43,548 nt of DNA from Oscillospiraceae bacterium. Lineage in GTDB: Bacteria > Bacillota > Clostridia > Oscillospirales > Ruminococcaceae. The first letter of the stretch is position 1; each line of letters starts with the position of its first letter. The notes under the pieces were generated by a model. The model was given only the letters and a program-made list of their open reading frames with translations. It was not told the DNA's origin and ran no database searches. The translations under genes and the position numbers were made by a program. Location of the stretch: assembly GCA_021203065.1 (NCBI GenBank), contig JAJQBX010000014.1, positions 50,150-93,697 of the forward strand. Reading direction: 5' to 3'. Below, one piece after another: positions 7,741 through 15,474 of this stretch.

Positions 7741-8697
7741 ATGGAAAACGCTCAAAATGAGATAGTGATGTACGAATCCTCCGATGGAGTGATAAAACTT
7801 CCGATTCGGGTGGATTATGGAGAGGAAACGGTGTGGCTTAATCGTTCACAGATAGCGGAACTTTTTGATCGTGATGTTAAAACCATAGGCAAGCATATCA
7901 ACAACTCCTTGAGTGAAGAGTTAGCTGGTTTACCAACTGTCGCAAAATTTGCGACAGTTCAACATGAGGGCGACAGAGATGTAGTCAGAAATATTGAGTA
8001 TTACAACTTGGAAGTCATCATGTCCGTCGGTTACCGTGTAAAATCCAAGAGAGGCATTGAGTTCAGAAAATGGGCAAATTCCGTTCTGAAAAGCTACATA
8101 ATGAACGGCTATGCCGTCAACAATAATCGTATCAAACAGCTCGGAGAGGTGATACGGATTATGAAGAGAACGGAGCAGTCGCTCGATGCCAGACAGGTTC
8201 TGTCAGTTATCGAAAAGTACAGTGCCGCTCTTGATATGCTTGACGACTACGACCATCAGACAATGAGCCGTCCCAAGGGCAATGATTCCGTCTATGTTAT
8301 CACATATGAAGAATGCCGGAAGATTATAGATGAGATGAAATTTTCGTCAGAATCAGACCTCTTCGGCAACGAAAAGGACGATTCCTTCAAAGGCAGCATC
8401 GGCAACATATATCAAAGCTTCGGTGGACAGGATCTGTACCCGAGCATCGAAGAAAAAGCCGCCAATCTTCTCTATATGATCACGAAGAATCATAGCTTCT
8501 CGGACGGAAACAAGCGAATTGCCGCAACAATGTTCCTCTACTTTCTCGACAAGAACGGCGTCCTGTTTGCCGGGGGCGAAAAGCTTATAGATGATCACAC
8601 TCTCGTTGCACTCACAATTCTTATTGCTGAATCGAAGCCAGAGGAAAAAGAAATGATGATCACTGTTGTGATGAATTGCATTTGCGGAAAACAATAA
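7741..8697 (+). CDS. RhuM-like N-terminal domain fused to a Fic/Doc domain
   Basis: 318 residues. The N-terminal part (about 1-130) matches the virulence RhuM family: EETVWLNRSQIAELFDRDVKTIGKHI looks like a DNA-binding winged or helix-turn-helix segment, followed by EVIMSVGYRVKSKRGIEFRKWA. The C-terminal part is a Fic/Doc fold with the motif HSFSDGNKR at 251-259; NKR rather than NGR points to the Doc-like subgroup. Fic/Doc enzymes transfer AMP or phosphate to proteins. Whether this one is a self-regulated toxin or a regulator is unknown. An in-frame GTG at 7732 is a possible alternative start; ATG 7741 fits the usual MENxxNEI N terminus. It follows the methyltransferase gene by 37 bases and ends at a strong terminator. 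Such genes are often accessory. Confidence 0.85.
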   Translation: MENAQNEIVMYESSDGVIKLPIRVDYGEETVWLNRSQIAELFDRDVKTIGKHINNSLSEELAGLPTVAKFATVQHEGDRDVVRNIEYYNLEVIMSVGYRVKSKRGIEFRKWANSVLKSYIMNGYAVNNNRIKQLGEVIRIMKRTEQSLDARQVLSVIEKYSAALDMLDDYDHQTMSRPKGNDSVYVITYEECRKIIDEMKFSSESDLFGNEKDDSFKGSIGNIYQSFGGQDLYPSIEEKAANLLYMITKNHSFSDGNKRIAATMFLYFLDKNGVLFAGGEKLIDDHTLVALTILIAESKPEEKEMMITVVMNCICGKQ

Positions 8698-8721
8698 ACC
8701 TGACTGACATGCTTTGCTACG

Positions 8722-8751
8722 TGACCCCACCCAGCAGTGGGGTCATTTTTT
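8722..8751 (+). terminator. Rho-independent terminator after the RhuM-Fic gene
   Basis: A perfect 9-bp stem TGACCCCAC / GTGGGGTCA with a 6-base loop is followed at once by a run of T residues (8746-8751). It closes the transcript that includes the RhuM-Fic gene and possibly the uronate operon. From here to 8850 I see nothing else. Confidence 0.87.
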
Positions 8752-8850
8752 ATGCCTATTCACAAACTATAGCTGGGAAGAGGCGACGATGGGGGGGAGA
8801 TGGCGGGAGGATTGTAATGAAAATTATCCTGAAAATTTTAATGAAAGTGC

Positions 8851-8879
8851 TTGCAATATCGTTGTGACTTGTGTATAAT
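8851..8879 (+). promoter_or_regulatory. Promoter of the toxin-antitoxin pair
   Basis: TTGCAA (8851-8856), a 17-base spacer and TATAAT (8874-8879), 28 bases before the antitoxin start. Spacing is ideal and the -10 is consensus. Antitoxin autorepression is expected for the family, but no palindromic operator stands out. Confidence 0.75.
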
Positions 8880-8907
8880 AGGATTAGTAACGAAAGAAGG
8901 TGTTATT

Positions 8908-9231
8908 ATGCAATCGGCAACCAATATTGCTAAGAGTCTTGTCCCGATTTCGCAGTTCAGCAAGGGTCAGGCTTCGAGGATTTTCGACCGTCTCCACAAC
9001 GAATCTCAGCTTATTGTCCTCAAAAACAATCAGCCAACCGCTTTTATTCTCTCTCCTGTGGAGTATGACCGGCTGACTGAGATTGAGGAGGATTATGCAC
9101 TCCTGCTTGAGGCATATGACAGGCTTTCGAAGCACGAAAACGAACGGGGCATCCCCTTGTCCGAAGTGATGGAGCATCTGGGCATTTCCGAAGAAGATTT
9201 GAATGAAGTGGGAGACGTGGAGATTGAATGA
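8908..9231 (+). CDS. Phd/YefM-family antitoxin
   Basis: 107 residues. The N terminus (MQSATNIAKSLVPISQFSKG, then IFDRLHNESQLIVLKNNQPT and AFILSPVEYDRL) has the Phd/YefM fold pattern: a DNA-binding N-terminal half with the characteristic repair of 'lvvLkNnkPvAVlvspeeYerL', followed by an acidic helical tail (from about residue 60) that would wrap the toxin. It should neutralise the downstream RelE-like toxin and repress its own promoter. ATG 8908 has GAAAGAAGG seven bases upstream; the longer frame from 8851 overlaps the promoter and is rejected. The last four bases overlap the toxin start (ATGA), typical of antitoxin-first pairs. Confidence 0.88.
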   Translation: MQSATNIAKSLVPISQFSKGQASRIFDRLHNESQLIVLKNNQPTAFILSPVEYDRLTEIEEDYALLLEAYDRLSKHENERGIPLSEVMEHLGISEEDLNEVGDVEIE

Positions 9232-9557
9232 ACTGGCAGATTGAATTTCTCCCGGAAGCTGAGCGAGATATGAGCGAGCTTGATGGTTCTGTCAAAGCAC
9301 AGGTCATCAAGGGCATTGTGAGAGTCAGCCAGAATCCTCTTCCACAGAGCGAGGGCGGATACGGCAAGCCTCTTGGGAACAAGGGCAATCTGAATCTGAC
9401 TAATTTACTCAAGATAAAGTTCATAGACATCGGGATTCGGGTGGTCTACAAAGTGATACGGGAAGACACAGTTATGAAAATTCTTGTGGTATCTGCCCGC
9501 ACAGACGAAAAGGTCTACAAGGAAGCCGCCAAGAGGCGAAAAGAGTACGATTTATGA
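9228..9557 (+). CDS. RelE/ParE-superfamily toxin
   Basis: 109 residues, basic and compact. The pattern WQIEFLPEAERDMSELD at the N terminus, KPLGNK in the middle, IRVVYKVIREDTVMKILVVSA and the C-terminal KVYKEAAKRRKEYDL match the RelE/ParE plasmid-stabilisation fold. RelE members cut mRNA on the ribosome; ParE members poison gyrase. The sequence alone does not decide, although RVVYKV with a C-terminal Tyr and Arg-rich helix favours a RelE-like mRNA interferase. Translationally coupled to the antitoxin by ATGA. No frameshift or truncation is seen, so the pair is probably functional. Confidence 0.88.
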   Translation: MNWQIEFLPEAERDMSELDGSVKAQVIKGIVRVSQNPLPQSEGGYGKPLGNKGNLNLTNLLKIKFIDIGIRVVYKVIREDTVMKILVVSARTDEKVYKEAAKRRKEYDL

Positions 9558-9560
9558 GAG

Positions 9561-9612
9561 TTGGCACTCGCAAGTGCCAAAATTAAAGCTCCTCTGACAA
9601 AGAGGAGCTTTT
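9561..9612. terminator. Convergent terminator region between the toxin and DUF362 genes
   Basis: Two hairpins lie between the convergent genes. The first is TTGGCACT-CGCA-AGTGCCAA (9561-9580). The second is AAAGCTCCTCT-GACAA-AGAGGAGCTTTT (9585-9612), with T residues after the stem when read either way. The second probably terminates both strands. Confidence 0.75.
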
Positions 9613-9623
9613 GATATGTCATT

Positions 9624-10775
9624 TTATCTTCGCCCCACCTCAATCGCCTTTTGGGGGCAGAGCTCTTGGCAGCAGAAGCAGCCGATGCACTTTGAGTAAT
9701 CATACACAGGGGGCTTGTTTCTGCCGTCACTGAACGTTACCGCTTTGCCGGGGACGGGGCAGTGGTCGACGCAGACGCCGCAGAGGACGCACTTTTTCTT
9801 GTTTATAACCGGGCGTGAGGACAGCCGGTCGATGAGCTTCAAGCCCTTGAACTCCGGATGGGCTTTCGTGCAGATGATGTCGAAGTCGGGTGCGGAGTAT
9901 TTTTCTGCAAACTCGTCGAAATCTATCGGATGAGTGCCCGATTCGTCGGTGAGGAGGATGTCGATTTCAGTCTTATCCATCGTTCCCAAGCCCATTGCGT
10001 CGCCTTGGAAGTTGGTCGGGACTTCTGCGGGGTCGACTCCAATAAGATGGCAGAAGACCGAGTCGATTGCGACCGGGTCGGTCGAGAAGAGAAGAAGCTT
10101 CATCGGTCGGGGGTTTCCCGCTCCCGGACCGTTTCCCTCCATCGCAACAATTCCGTCCATTATGTGAAGCCTCGGTCTGACACAGCGGTGGATGTCCACA
10201 AGCATTCTTGCAAAAAGCGAAGCGTTCGGATACTTCACATGCTGCAAAGCCTTACGATGCCCGCAAATGAGCCCGAACGGGTTCTTGACGGCACCGGTTA
10301 TTAGCATCAGTGCATGCGTTTTCATCTTGCAGACGTTGATGATGGCGTCCGCCTTGACGACCTCTTCCGCAAAATAGAATTCTTTTTCGGTCATTCCGTC
10401 CGGGAATTCGGTCTTCACTTCTTTCGTCATCGGGACAAACTGAGCACCATATATCGGCTCGCTTCTGTCAATCTCGAGCTTGTCGGCGACCTTTGCGCCC
10501 GTTCCGTTTCCGGGGGAGTCGCCATAAACAGTATCCCTGCAGCCGTAATCCCAGAGAAGCCGTAGAACTGCCCTCAGAACCGCCGGATGGGTTGCAACTG
10601 CGCTGGCTGCATCTGCGGTCTTGAGAAAGTTCGGGTTTACAAGTATGCTTTCGTCCTTATTTACAAATTTTCCGATGCCGCCCAAAGCGTCTACTCCTTT
10701 ACACACGGCATCGTAAACCGTCTCCTCGTCGTAGGTGTCACATACGACTATAGAGACCTTTGAATGGTCTTCCAT
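9624..10775 (-). CDS. DUF362 domain protein with a C-terminal two-cluster ferredoxin domain
   Basis: 383 residues. The main part is the DUF362 domain (KVSIVVCDTYDEETVYDAV at the N terminus, KMKTHALMLITGAVKNPFG, DGIVAMEGNGPGAGNPRPMK, DPVAIDSVFCHLIGVDP). The C-terminal 60 residues carry two [4Fe-4S] binding motifs: CVLCGVCVDHCPVPGKAV and CIGCFCCQELCPQKAI. DUF362-ferredoxin proteins are common in strict anaerobes and are thought to handle electrons or iron-sulfur clusters; no reaction is established to my knowledge. It lies 21 bases after nagA on the same strand and is probably the last gene of the amino-sugar operon. AGGGCAGGGA before the ATG serves as ribosome binding site. Confidence 0.88.
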   Translation of the reverse strand: MEDHSKVSIVVCDTYDEETVYDAVCKGVDALGGIGKFVNKDESILVNPNFLKTADAASAVATHPAVLRAVLRLLWDYGCRDTVYGDSPGNGTGAKVADKLEIDRSEPIYGAQFVPMTKEVKTEFPDGMTEKEFYFAEEVVKADAIINVCKMKTHALMLITGAVKNPFGLICGHRKALQHVKYPNASLFARMLVDIHRCVRPRLHIMDGIVAMEGNGPGAGNPRPMKLLLFSTDPVAIDSVFCHLIGVDPAEVPTNFQGDAMGLGTMDKTEIDILLTDESGTHPIDFDEFAEKYSAPDFDIICTKAHPEFKGLKLIDRLSSRPVINKKKCVLCGVCVDHCPVPGKAVTFSDGRNKPPVYDYSKCIGCFCCQELCPQKAIEVGRR

Positions 10776-10796
10776 ATTATTTCCCTGCCCTATAAA

Positions 10797-11921
10797 TTAT
10801 TTTGAATAAACCGTCTTTCCTCCGATGACGGTATAGACAACGTTGAGATTTTTGTCGAGGATGGTGAAATCTGCCCGGCAGCCCGGTTCAATGCGTCCGA
10901 GGTCTTCCCATCCCATCATCCTTGCCGGATTCTCAGTAAGCCATTTTGCGGCTTTTTCAAGAGAAATTCCGGTGAATTTAATTATGTTTTTAAGAGCCGC
11001 CGCCATCGTGAGAGTGCTTCCGGCTCTTGTGCCATCGGGGAGCTTGGCGTCGCCGTTTTCAACAATAACGTCGTTTACGCCCAATTTATACTTTCCGTCC
11101 GGCATTCCTGCAGCCATTATGCTGTCGGTGATTGCGACCATCTTATCATCGCCCTTTATCTTATGGAAAAGGCGGACGGAAGCGGGCACTAAGTGCCTGC
11201 CGTCGCAGATGGCTTCACAGTAAGCGTCGCTTTCCATAATTGCGCCGAAGATTCCCGGCTCGTGCTGGTGGAAAAGCCTCATTGCGTTTCCGACGTGAGT
11301 GCCCGAGACTGCGCCCGCATCGATACAAGCTATCGTCTCGTCATAAGTAGCTCCGCTGTGACCGAGTGCGACTTTGATTCCCTGACCGGCAAGCCACCTT
11401 GTCAGCTCCACAGCACCCGGGATTTCCGGAGCAAGGGTGACATAGGTTATGTGCCCATTTGCGGTTTCTATGTACCGCTCAAAGAGCCCTTTGTCGGCTT
11501 TTTTCATGAGAAGCTCTTCCGGCATTGCGCCTTTGTATCCGGGCGAAAGGCATGGACCCTCGAGGTGAATTCCCCGTAGGCTTGCGCATGATTGCTCACT
11601 TTCGATGACTTTAACTGCTTCCCGGATGGTTTCAAGGGTCGTATCCGGGGTGTCCGTAAGAATCGAGCACTGCCAGCTTGTCACTCCCTGAGTGGCGAAA
11701 AAGGTCGAAATTTTTCCAAGCCCCTCTGCCGAAGCACCGTTTACGTCCACACCTATTGCGCCATGGGTGTGCAGGTCGATAAAGCCGGGGAGAACATAGA
11801 GTCCCCCAGCATTTATCTCTTCGCCTGAGCTTTCATTGTCTGAAATTCGACCTTTTTCGACCCAGACGTCGCAATGCGACCACCCGTCCGGCTTGAGAAC
11901 CATGCCACCGGTTATTTTCAT
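10797..11921 (-). CDS. nagA: N-acetylglucosamine-6-phosphate deacetylase
   Basis: 374 residues. NagA removes acetate from GlcNAc-6-P to give glucosamine-6-P, the substrate of the upstream nagB product. Amidohydrolase motifs are complete: GFIDLHTHGAIGVDVN with the HxH pair, EGPCLSPGYKGAM with the metal Glu, ALGHSGATYDE and THVGNAMRLFHQHEPG with metal His residues, ICDGRHLVP, and the catalytic Asp in ITDSIMAAGMPDG. ATG at 11919-11921 is preferred to the GTG three bases upstream; it overlaps the nagB stop (TGATG), and GAGGAAAA lies seven bases before it. Cytoplasmic. Confidence 0.95.
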   Translation of the reverse strand: MKITGGMVLKPDGWSHCDVWVEKGRISDNESSGEEINAGGLYVLPGFIDLHTHGAIGVDVNGASAEGLGKISTFFATQGVTSWQCSILTDTPDTTLETIREAVKVIESEQSCASLRGIHLEGPCLSPGYKGAMPEELLMKKADKGLFERYIETANGHITYVTLAPEIPGAVELTRWLAGQGIKVALGHSGATYDETIACIDAGAVSGTHVGNAMRLFHQHEPGIFGAIMESDAYCEAICDGRHLVPASVRLFHKIKGDDKMVAITDSIMAAGMPDGKYKLGVNDVIVENGDAKLPDGTRAGSTLTMAAALKNIIKFTGISLEKAAKWLTENPARMMGWEDLGRIEPGCRADFTILDKNLNVVYTVIGGKTVYSK

Positions 11922-12760
11922 CACACTTTTTCCTCAAATGGCAGCTCTGCCGAAACGTCACCCGAATAGATGACCGCATCCATGTGCTTCTGAAGAAGTG
12001 TTGCCGGGAAATCCGGGCTCATTTCGCCATATGCCGCATGCCTGAGAACCGCCTTGTGCCAGTCACGGAAAACGCCAACCCTTATCTTCTTCGAGGCAAG
12101 AATCTGCTTCATTCCGAGGGTTATCGCCTTTTTCGGCATCGCGTCAATAGCTCCGCCCATCTCCGAAAGACCGTTTGTCAGCTTCGTTTCAAGCGAGAGC
12201 TCGACGATTCTTGTCGGGAGCTCCATGAACTTTTTCAGCTTCATTTTCGGCATCGGCTCGTTGAAAGCTATGTGCCCGTCAAGACCGATCCCTGCGATGC
12301 AGATGTCTGCTCCGCCGAGCTTTTTGAGAAGATAGTCAACTTTTTCGGGGTCGCTCGGGTCGGGGAAGATTCTCTGACTTTCCGGCATGAGAAGCTCCGG
12401 ATTAATCTTGTCATAGACCTCCCGCTTCATGTAGCCACGGAAGGAAAGGGGAGAATCGATGTCGATATAGGTGTTGTTGTCGTTGAGATACTCGTCCATA
12501 TTGATAAACCAGCAGTTCTTGAGAGAGATATTCTCCTCGTTCACCTCGTCAACGAAGTACTTGTACTGTCCGGTAGGACCCACCGGGAGGATGAGAACTG
12601 TGGGCTCTCCCTCCGGGGTGGCGTCGATGGCGTCGATCATCTCGACGGCTAAGGTTCTGAAAACTCCCTCGGTGGAATTCATCGTGTATATCGTGATTTC
12701 CGGGTTCTTTTCAAGATCCTCTTTTGGTATTGCGTAGTAATCTTTAGAATTCATCGTCAT
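11921..12760 (-). CDS. nagB: Glucosamine-6-phosphate deaminase
   Basis: 279 residues, slightly longer than E. coli NagB (266). It converts glucosamine-6-P to fructose-6-P and ammonia. Motifs: LILPVGPTGQYKYFVDEV for phosphate binding, CWFINMDEYL with the catalytic Asp of the MDEY motif, and GIGLDGHIAFNEP with the catalytic His and Glu. The substrate lid region differs from E. coli, as in other divergent clostridial NagB proteins, so a related amino-sugar phosphate cannot be excluded. The ATG at 12758-12760 overlaps the binding-protein stop (ATGA); a second in-frame ATG lies two codons later. No good ribosome binding site precedes either, which suggests translational coupling. Confidence 0.92.
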   Translation of the reverse strand: MTMNSKDYYAIPKEDLEKNPEITIYTMNSTEGVFRTLAVEMIDAIDATPEGEPTVLILPVGPTGQYKYFVDEVNEENISLKNCWFINMDEYLNDNNTYIDIDSPLSFRGYMKREVYDKINPELLMPESQRIFPDPSDPEKVDYLLKKLGGADICIAGIGLDGHIAFNEPMPKMKLKKFMELPTRIVELSLETKLTNGLSEMGGAIDAMPKKAITLGMKQILASKKIRVGVFRDWHKAVLRHAAYGEMSPDFPATLLQKHMDAVIYSGDVSAELPFEEKV

Positions 12761-13839
12761 TCTGAAAGTGCCTCGGTCATGATGTCAAATGCCACATAGG
12801 TTGATACTTCGCATGCATCGTCCTCTTCTATTGTGCCACCGGAGAGCATTGCATCCTGCTGGAGCTGATAGTAAGCCTCCATAGAGCCGTCCTCGATCGC
12901 TTCGGAAATCATGTCAGCGGTGTACCATTCGCCGTCGCCACGCTGCTCATAGGCGGTGTCATAGTCGGTAGCGCACTGGGTTGCAACCAGCTCAGCCACA
13001 TACTCATAGTTAGCCTCGTCGGCGGCATAGGTCATGCCCTTTAAGAGTGCTCTTACGAACTTGACTGCAACCTCCTCGTTCTCTTCGAGATACTCAGGGG
13101 TTACTATCCAAGAAGCTATTGAAATGGAGGTGTCTGAGAATGTCGAGTTGTCGCAGAGAAGCGTGCAGCTTTCGTCCTCTTCAAGGATGGTCAAAGATGC
13201 AGGCGACCATACTGCGCATGCGTCAACTGAGCCTGAGAGCATTGCAGTTACCATGGAAGTAGAATCCATGTCCATTGCGGTGATGTCGTCCATTGTGAGT
13301 CCGACGCTCTCAAGAGCCAGAAGAAGAATGGTCTCAGAGGAGGTTCCGCTTGAATAAGCGACCGTCTTTCCTGCAAGATCCTCAAGAGAAGTTACGTCCG
13401 GTCCGCCGATGACTGCGTCAGCGTTTCCGATGTGGGACATGCAGATGATGGTGGCGTTGCCCTGAACGCAGAGCTTGTGTGCGCCGTTTCCGATGTAGCC
13501 GAAGTCGATTGAGCCGCCCTCCATAGCTGCGATGATGGTGGGTCCGTCTGCAAACTCAACGAGGCTTACAGAAAGCCCCTCTTCCTCGAAGTAGCCCTGA
13601 TCCATTGCCGTCAGAACGCTCCAGAGGGAAGCATAGTTCGGCATATAGGCTACGCTGAGCTCTATAAGCTCGGCTTCTTCCTCTTCGTCATCCTCAACAG
13701 TGTCGACAGTGGTGTCGGAATCGACCGAGGCATCGCCTGTTGAATCATCATCGGTTGATGTGCTGCCGCAGGCTGTGAACAGAGCTGTCAGCATCATTAC
13801 TGCGAGCAAGAGGCAAAGTAGTTGTTTTATTCTTTTCAT
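12757..13839 (-). CDS. NitT/TauT-type ABC transporter substrate-binding lipoprotein
   Basis: 360 residues. Lipoprotein signal peptide with lipobox LFTAC; the mature protein starts at Cys24, followed by a flexible Ser/Thr/Asp/Glu-rich linker (about 25-60). The domain that follows (LSVAYMPNYASLWSVLTAMD, EEEGLSVSLVEFADGPTIIAA, DFGYIGNGAHKLCVQG, GKTVAYSSGTSSETILLLAL) is the NMT1/SsuA-like type 2 periplasmic-binding fold used for nitrate, sulfonates, taurine, thiamine precursors and similar small molecules. The substrate cannot be named. AAGGAGT precedes the ATG by about seven bases, and a small hairpin (13867-13883) lies upstream in the ATPase-to-binding-protein gap. Its place between the transporter and nagB is unusual for this transporter class. 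Confidence 0.9.
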   Translation of the reverse strand: MKRIKQLLCLLLAVMMLTALFTACGSTSTDDDSTGDASVDSDTTVDTVEDDEEEEAELIELSVAYMPNYASLWSVLTAMDQGYFEEEGLSVSLVEFADGPTIIAAMEGGSIDFGYIGNGAHKLCVQGNATIICMSHIGNADAVIGGPDVTSLEDLAGKTVAYSSGTSSETILLLALESVGLTMDDITAMDMDSTSMVTAMLSGSVDACAVWSPASLTILEEDESCTLLCDNSTFSDTSISIASWIVTPEYLEENEEVAVKFVRALLKGMTYAADEANYEYVAELVATQCATDYDTAYEQRGDGEWYTADMISEAIEDGSMEAYYQLQQDAMLSGGTIEEDDACEVSTYVAFDIMTEALSE

Positions 13840-13889
13840 AAGTATACTCCTTAATGGATTTATTTCAGCCGCAGAATACGGCTAATAAA

Positions 13890-14669
13890 CTAAAGTATGT
13901 CCGAATAGACCTGCTTCCAGGCGTTCATTCTTATCTCGTTGAACTCGGGGGTCATCTTCAACTCCTGAGTTCTCGGATAGGGGAGGGGAACGTCGATGGT
14001 GCTCACAATTCTTCCCGGGTGGGTGCTCATGACGACTATTCTCTGAGCCAAGAACACCGCCTCCTCTACATCATGGGTGATGAAAAAGCAGGTTTTACGA
14101 TCCTTGTTCCAAGTCTCGAGCAGATCGCTCTGCAGAACCATCCTCGTCTGGGCGTCGAGAGCTCCGAAAGGCTCGTCCATGAGTAAAACCTCCGGCTCTG
14201 CGGCGTATGCCCGGGCAATTGCTACCCTCTGCTTCATTCCTCCCGAAAGCTCCTTGGGGTAGTGGTTGGCGTAATCGGAAAGGTGAACCCCCTCGAGATA
14301 TTCCATCGCAAGCTTGTCCGCTTCCTTGCCCTTTATCCCTCTCATTTCGAGGGCGAATCTGACATTCTTCTTGACTGTAAGCCAAGGGAAGAGTGCGTAC
14401 TGCTGGAAAACAACTCCTCGCTCAGTTCCTGTTCCCTCGATGGGATTTCCGTTGCAGTAGGCAGTTCCTGATGAGGCTTCGGTAAGACCTGCCAATATGT
14501 TTAAGAGAGTCGACTTTCCACAGCCGGACGGACCTACGACGCACAAAAACTCGTTGTCGTAGATGTCAAGGTTTATATCCTCCAGAACGAGGCTTTCGCC
14601 GTCACGGTTCTTGAAAACCTTGCAGACGTTTTCAAGCTTAAGCTTCACATTTCTCTCTTGTCCTGCCAT
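13890..14669 (-). CDS. NitT/TauT-type ABC transporter ATPase
   Basis: 259 residues, SsuB/TauB-like. Walker A GPSGCGKSTLL, Q-loop VVFQQYALFPWLTV, signature LSGGMKQRVAIARA, Walker B LLMDEPFGALDAQTR and H-loop FFITHDVEEAVFLA are all intact. It energises import through the adjacent permease. The coding sequence overlaps the end of the permease gene by 25 bases, so the true start could be the next in-frame codon, but ATG 14669 keeps a typical N terminus before the first beta strand. Ends about 50 bases before the binding-protein gene. Confidence 0.93.
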   Translation of the reverse strand: MAGQERNVKLKLENVCKVFKNRDGESLVLEDINLDIYDNEFLCVVGPSGCGKSTLLNILAGLTEASSGTAYCNGNPIEGTGTERGVVFQQYALFPWLTVKKNVRFALEMRGIKGKEADKLAMEYLEGVHLSDYANHYPKELSGGMKQRVAIARAYAAEPEVLLMDEPFGALDAQTRMVLQSDLLETWNKDRKTCFFITHDVEEAVFLAQRIVVMSTHPGRIVSTIDVPLPYPRTQELKMTPEFNEIRMNAWKQVYSDIL

Positions 14670-15460
14670 CTGGTCAGCCTCCTTTCCAAATGACGGATGC
14701 CTGTTTCAATGAGCATTCCTATGATGCCGATTATGATTATGTAAAGAAGCATCGGAGCGGGCTCAAAGCTGTTGCTCAAGGACCGTATTCTCATTCCGAG
14801 TCCTGCCACAGCTCCTGTTGATTCTGCGGCGATAAGAGTTGTGAGGGCAACCGATGCGCCAAGGCGTACTGCCGTCATTATAAATGGAAGCGTCGCCGGG
14901 GTGATGACCCTTATGAAGATGTCACGGTCGCTTGCGCCCAATACTTTAGCCGCCTTGATGAGAGTTTCGTCGACGTTCATTACTCCCTGATAGATTGTGA
15001 CGCACATCGTTAAGAAGCACGCTATTGTGATGACTATAACCTGAGGTCTTCTTCCTACGCCTGCGCAGATTACGATAAGCGGAACATAGGCAAGAGGAGG
15101 GATGTTACGGATAAACTGAATCCAAGGGTTCAGAATCTTTCTTACAGGCAGATACCATGCCATGAGTATGGCAACAGGCAGTGCCAGAAGAAAAGCGATG
15201 ATGAAGCCCAGACCCACAGAGATAAGACTGCTCGAAAGGTCCTTGAAGAATACTCCTCTGTCAATCATCGTCTTGAGGCTCGCCATCGTCTCAACCACAT
15301 TCGGAAAAGCTCTCGACGTCGCCGGAATTATCGACAGGACATACCAGAGAGCCATCGCAAGTATCAGCGAGATGAGAAGCCATACTCTTGCGGGAATCTT
15401 AAGGAGGAAGCTATGAAGCCGTTTGTCCTTCTTTTTTTGTTTGTCAGTTGATTTTGCCAT
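14645..15460 (-). CDS. NitT/TauT-type ABC transporter permease
   Basis: 271 residues. A basic cytoplasmic N terminus (Lys-rich to residue 20) is followed by about six hydrophobic segments. The EAA loop that contacts the ATPase is present: DETLIKAAKVLGASDRDIFI, then RVITPATLPFIMTAVR. RNIPPLAYVPLIVICAGVG is typical of SsuC/TauC permeases. GAGGT lies about eight bases before the ATG. It follows pgi by 14 bases on the same strand. Confidence 0.92.
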   Translation of the reverse strand: MAKSTDKQKKKDKRLHSFLLKIPARVWLLISLILAMALWYVLSIIPATSRAFPNVVETMASLKTMIDRGVFFKDLSSSLISVGLGFIIAFLLALPVAILMAWYLPVRKILNPWIQFIRNIPPLAYVPLIVICAGVGRRPQVIVITIACFLTMCVTIYQGVMNVDETLIKAAKVLGASDRDIFIRVITPATLPFIMTAVRLGASVALTTLIAAESTGAVAGLGMRIRSLSNSFEPAPMLLYIIIIGIIGMLIETGIRHLERRLTRWQDKREM

Positions 15461-15474
15461 GAAATTTACCTCAG

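Noticed and set aside
7704-9623. Prophage or integrative island around RhuM-Fic and the toxin-antitoxin pair
   Set aside because: There is no integrase, tRNA attachment site, phage structural gene or flanking direct repeat. Accessory character remains possible but is not shown.
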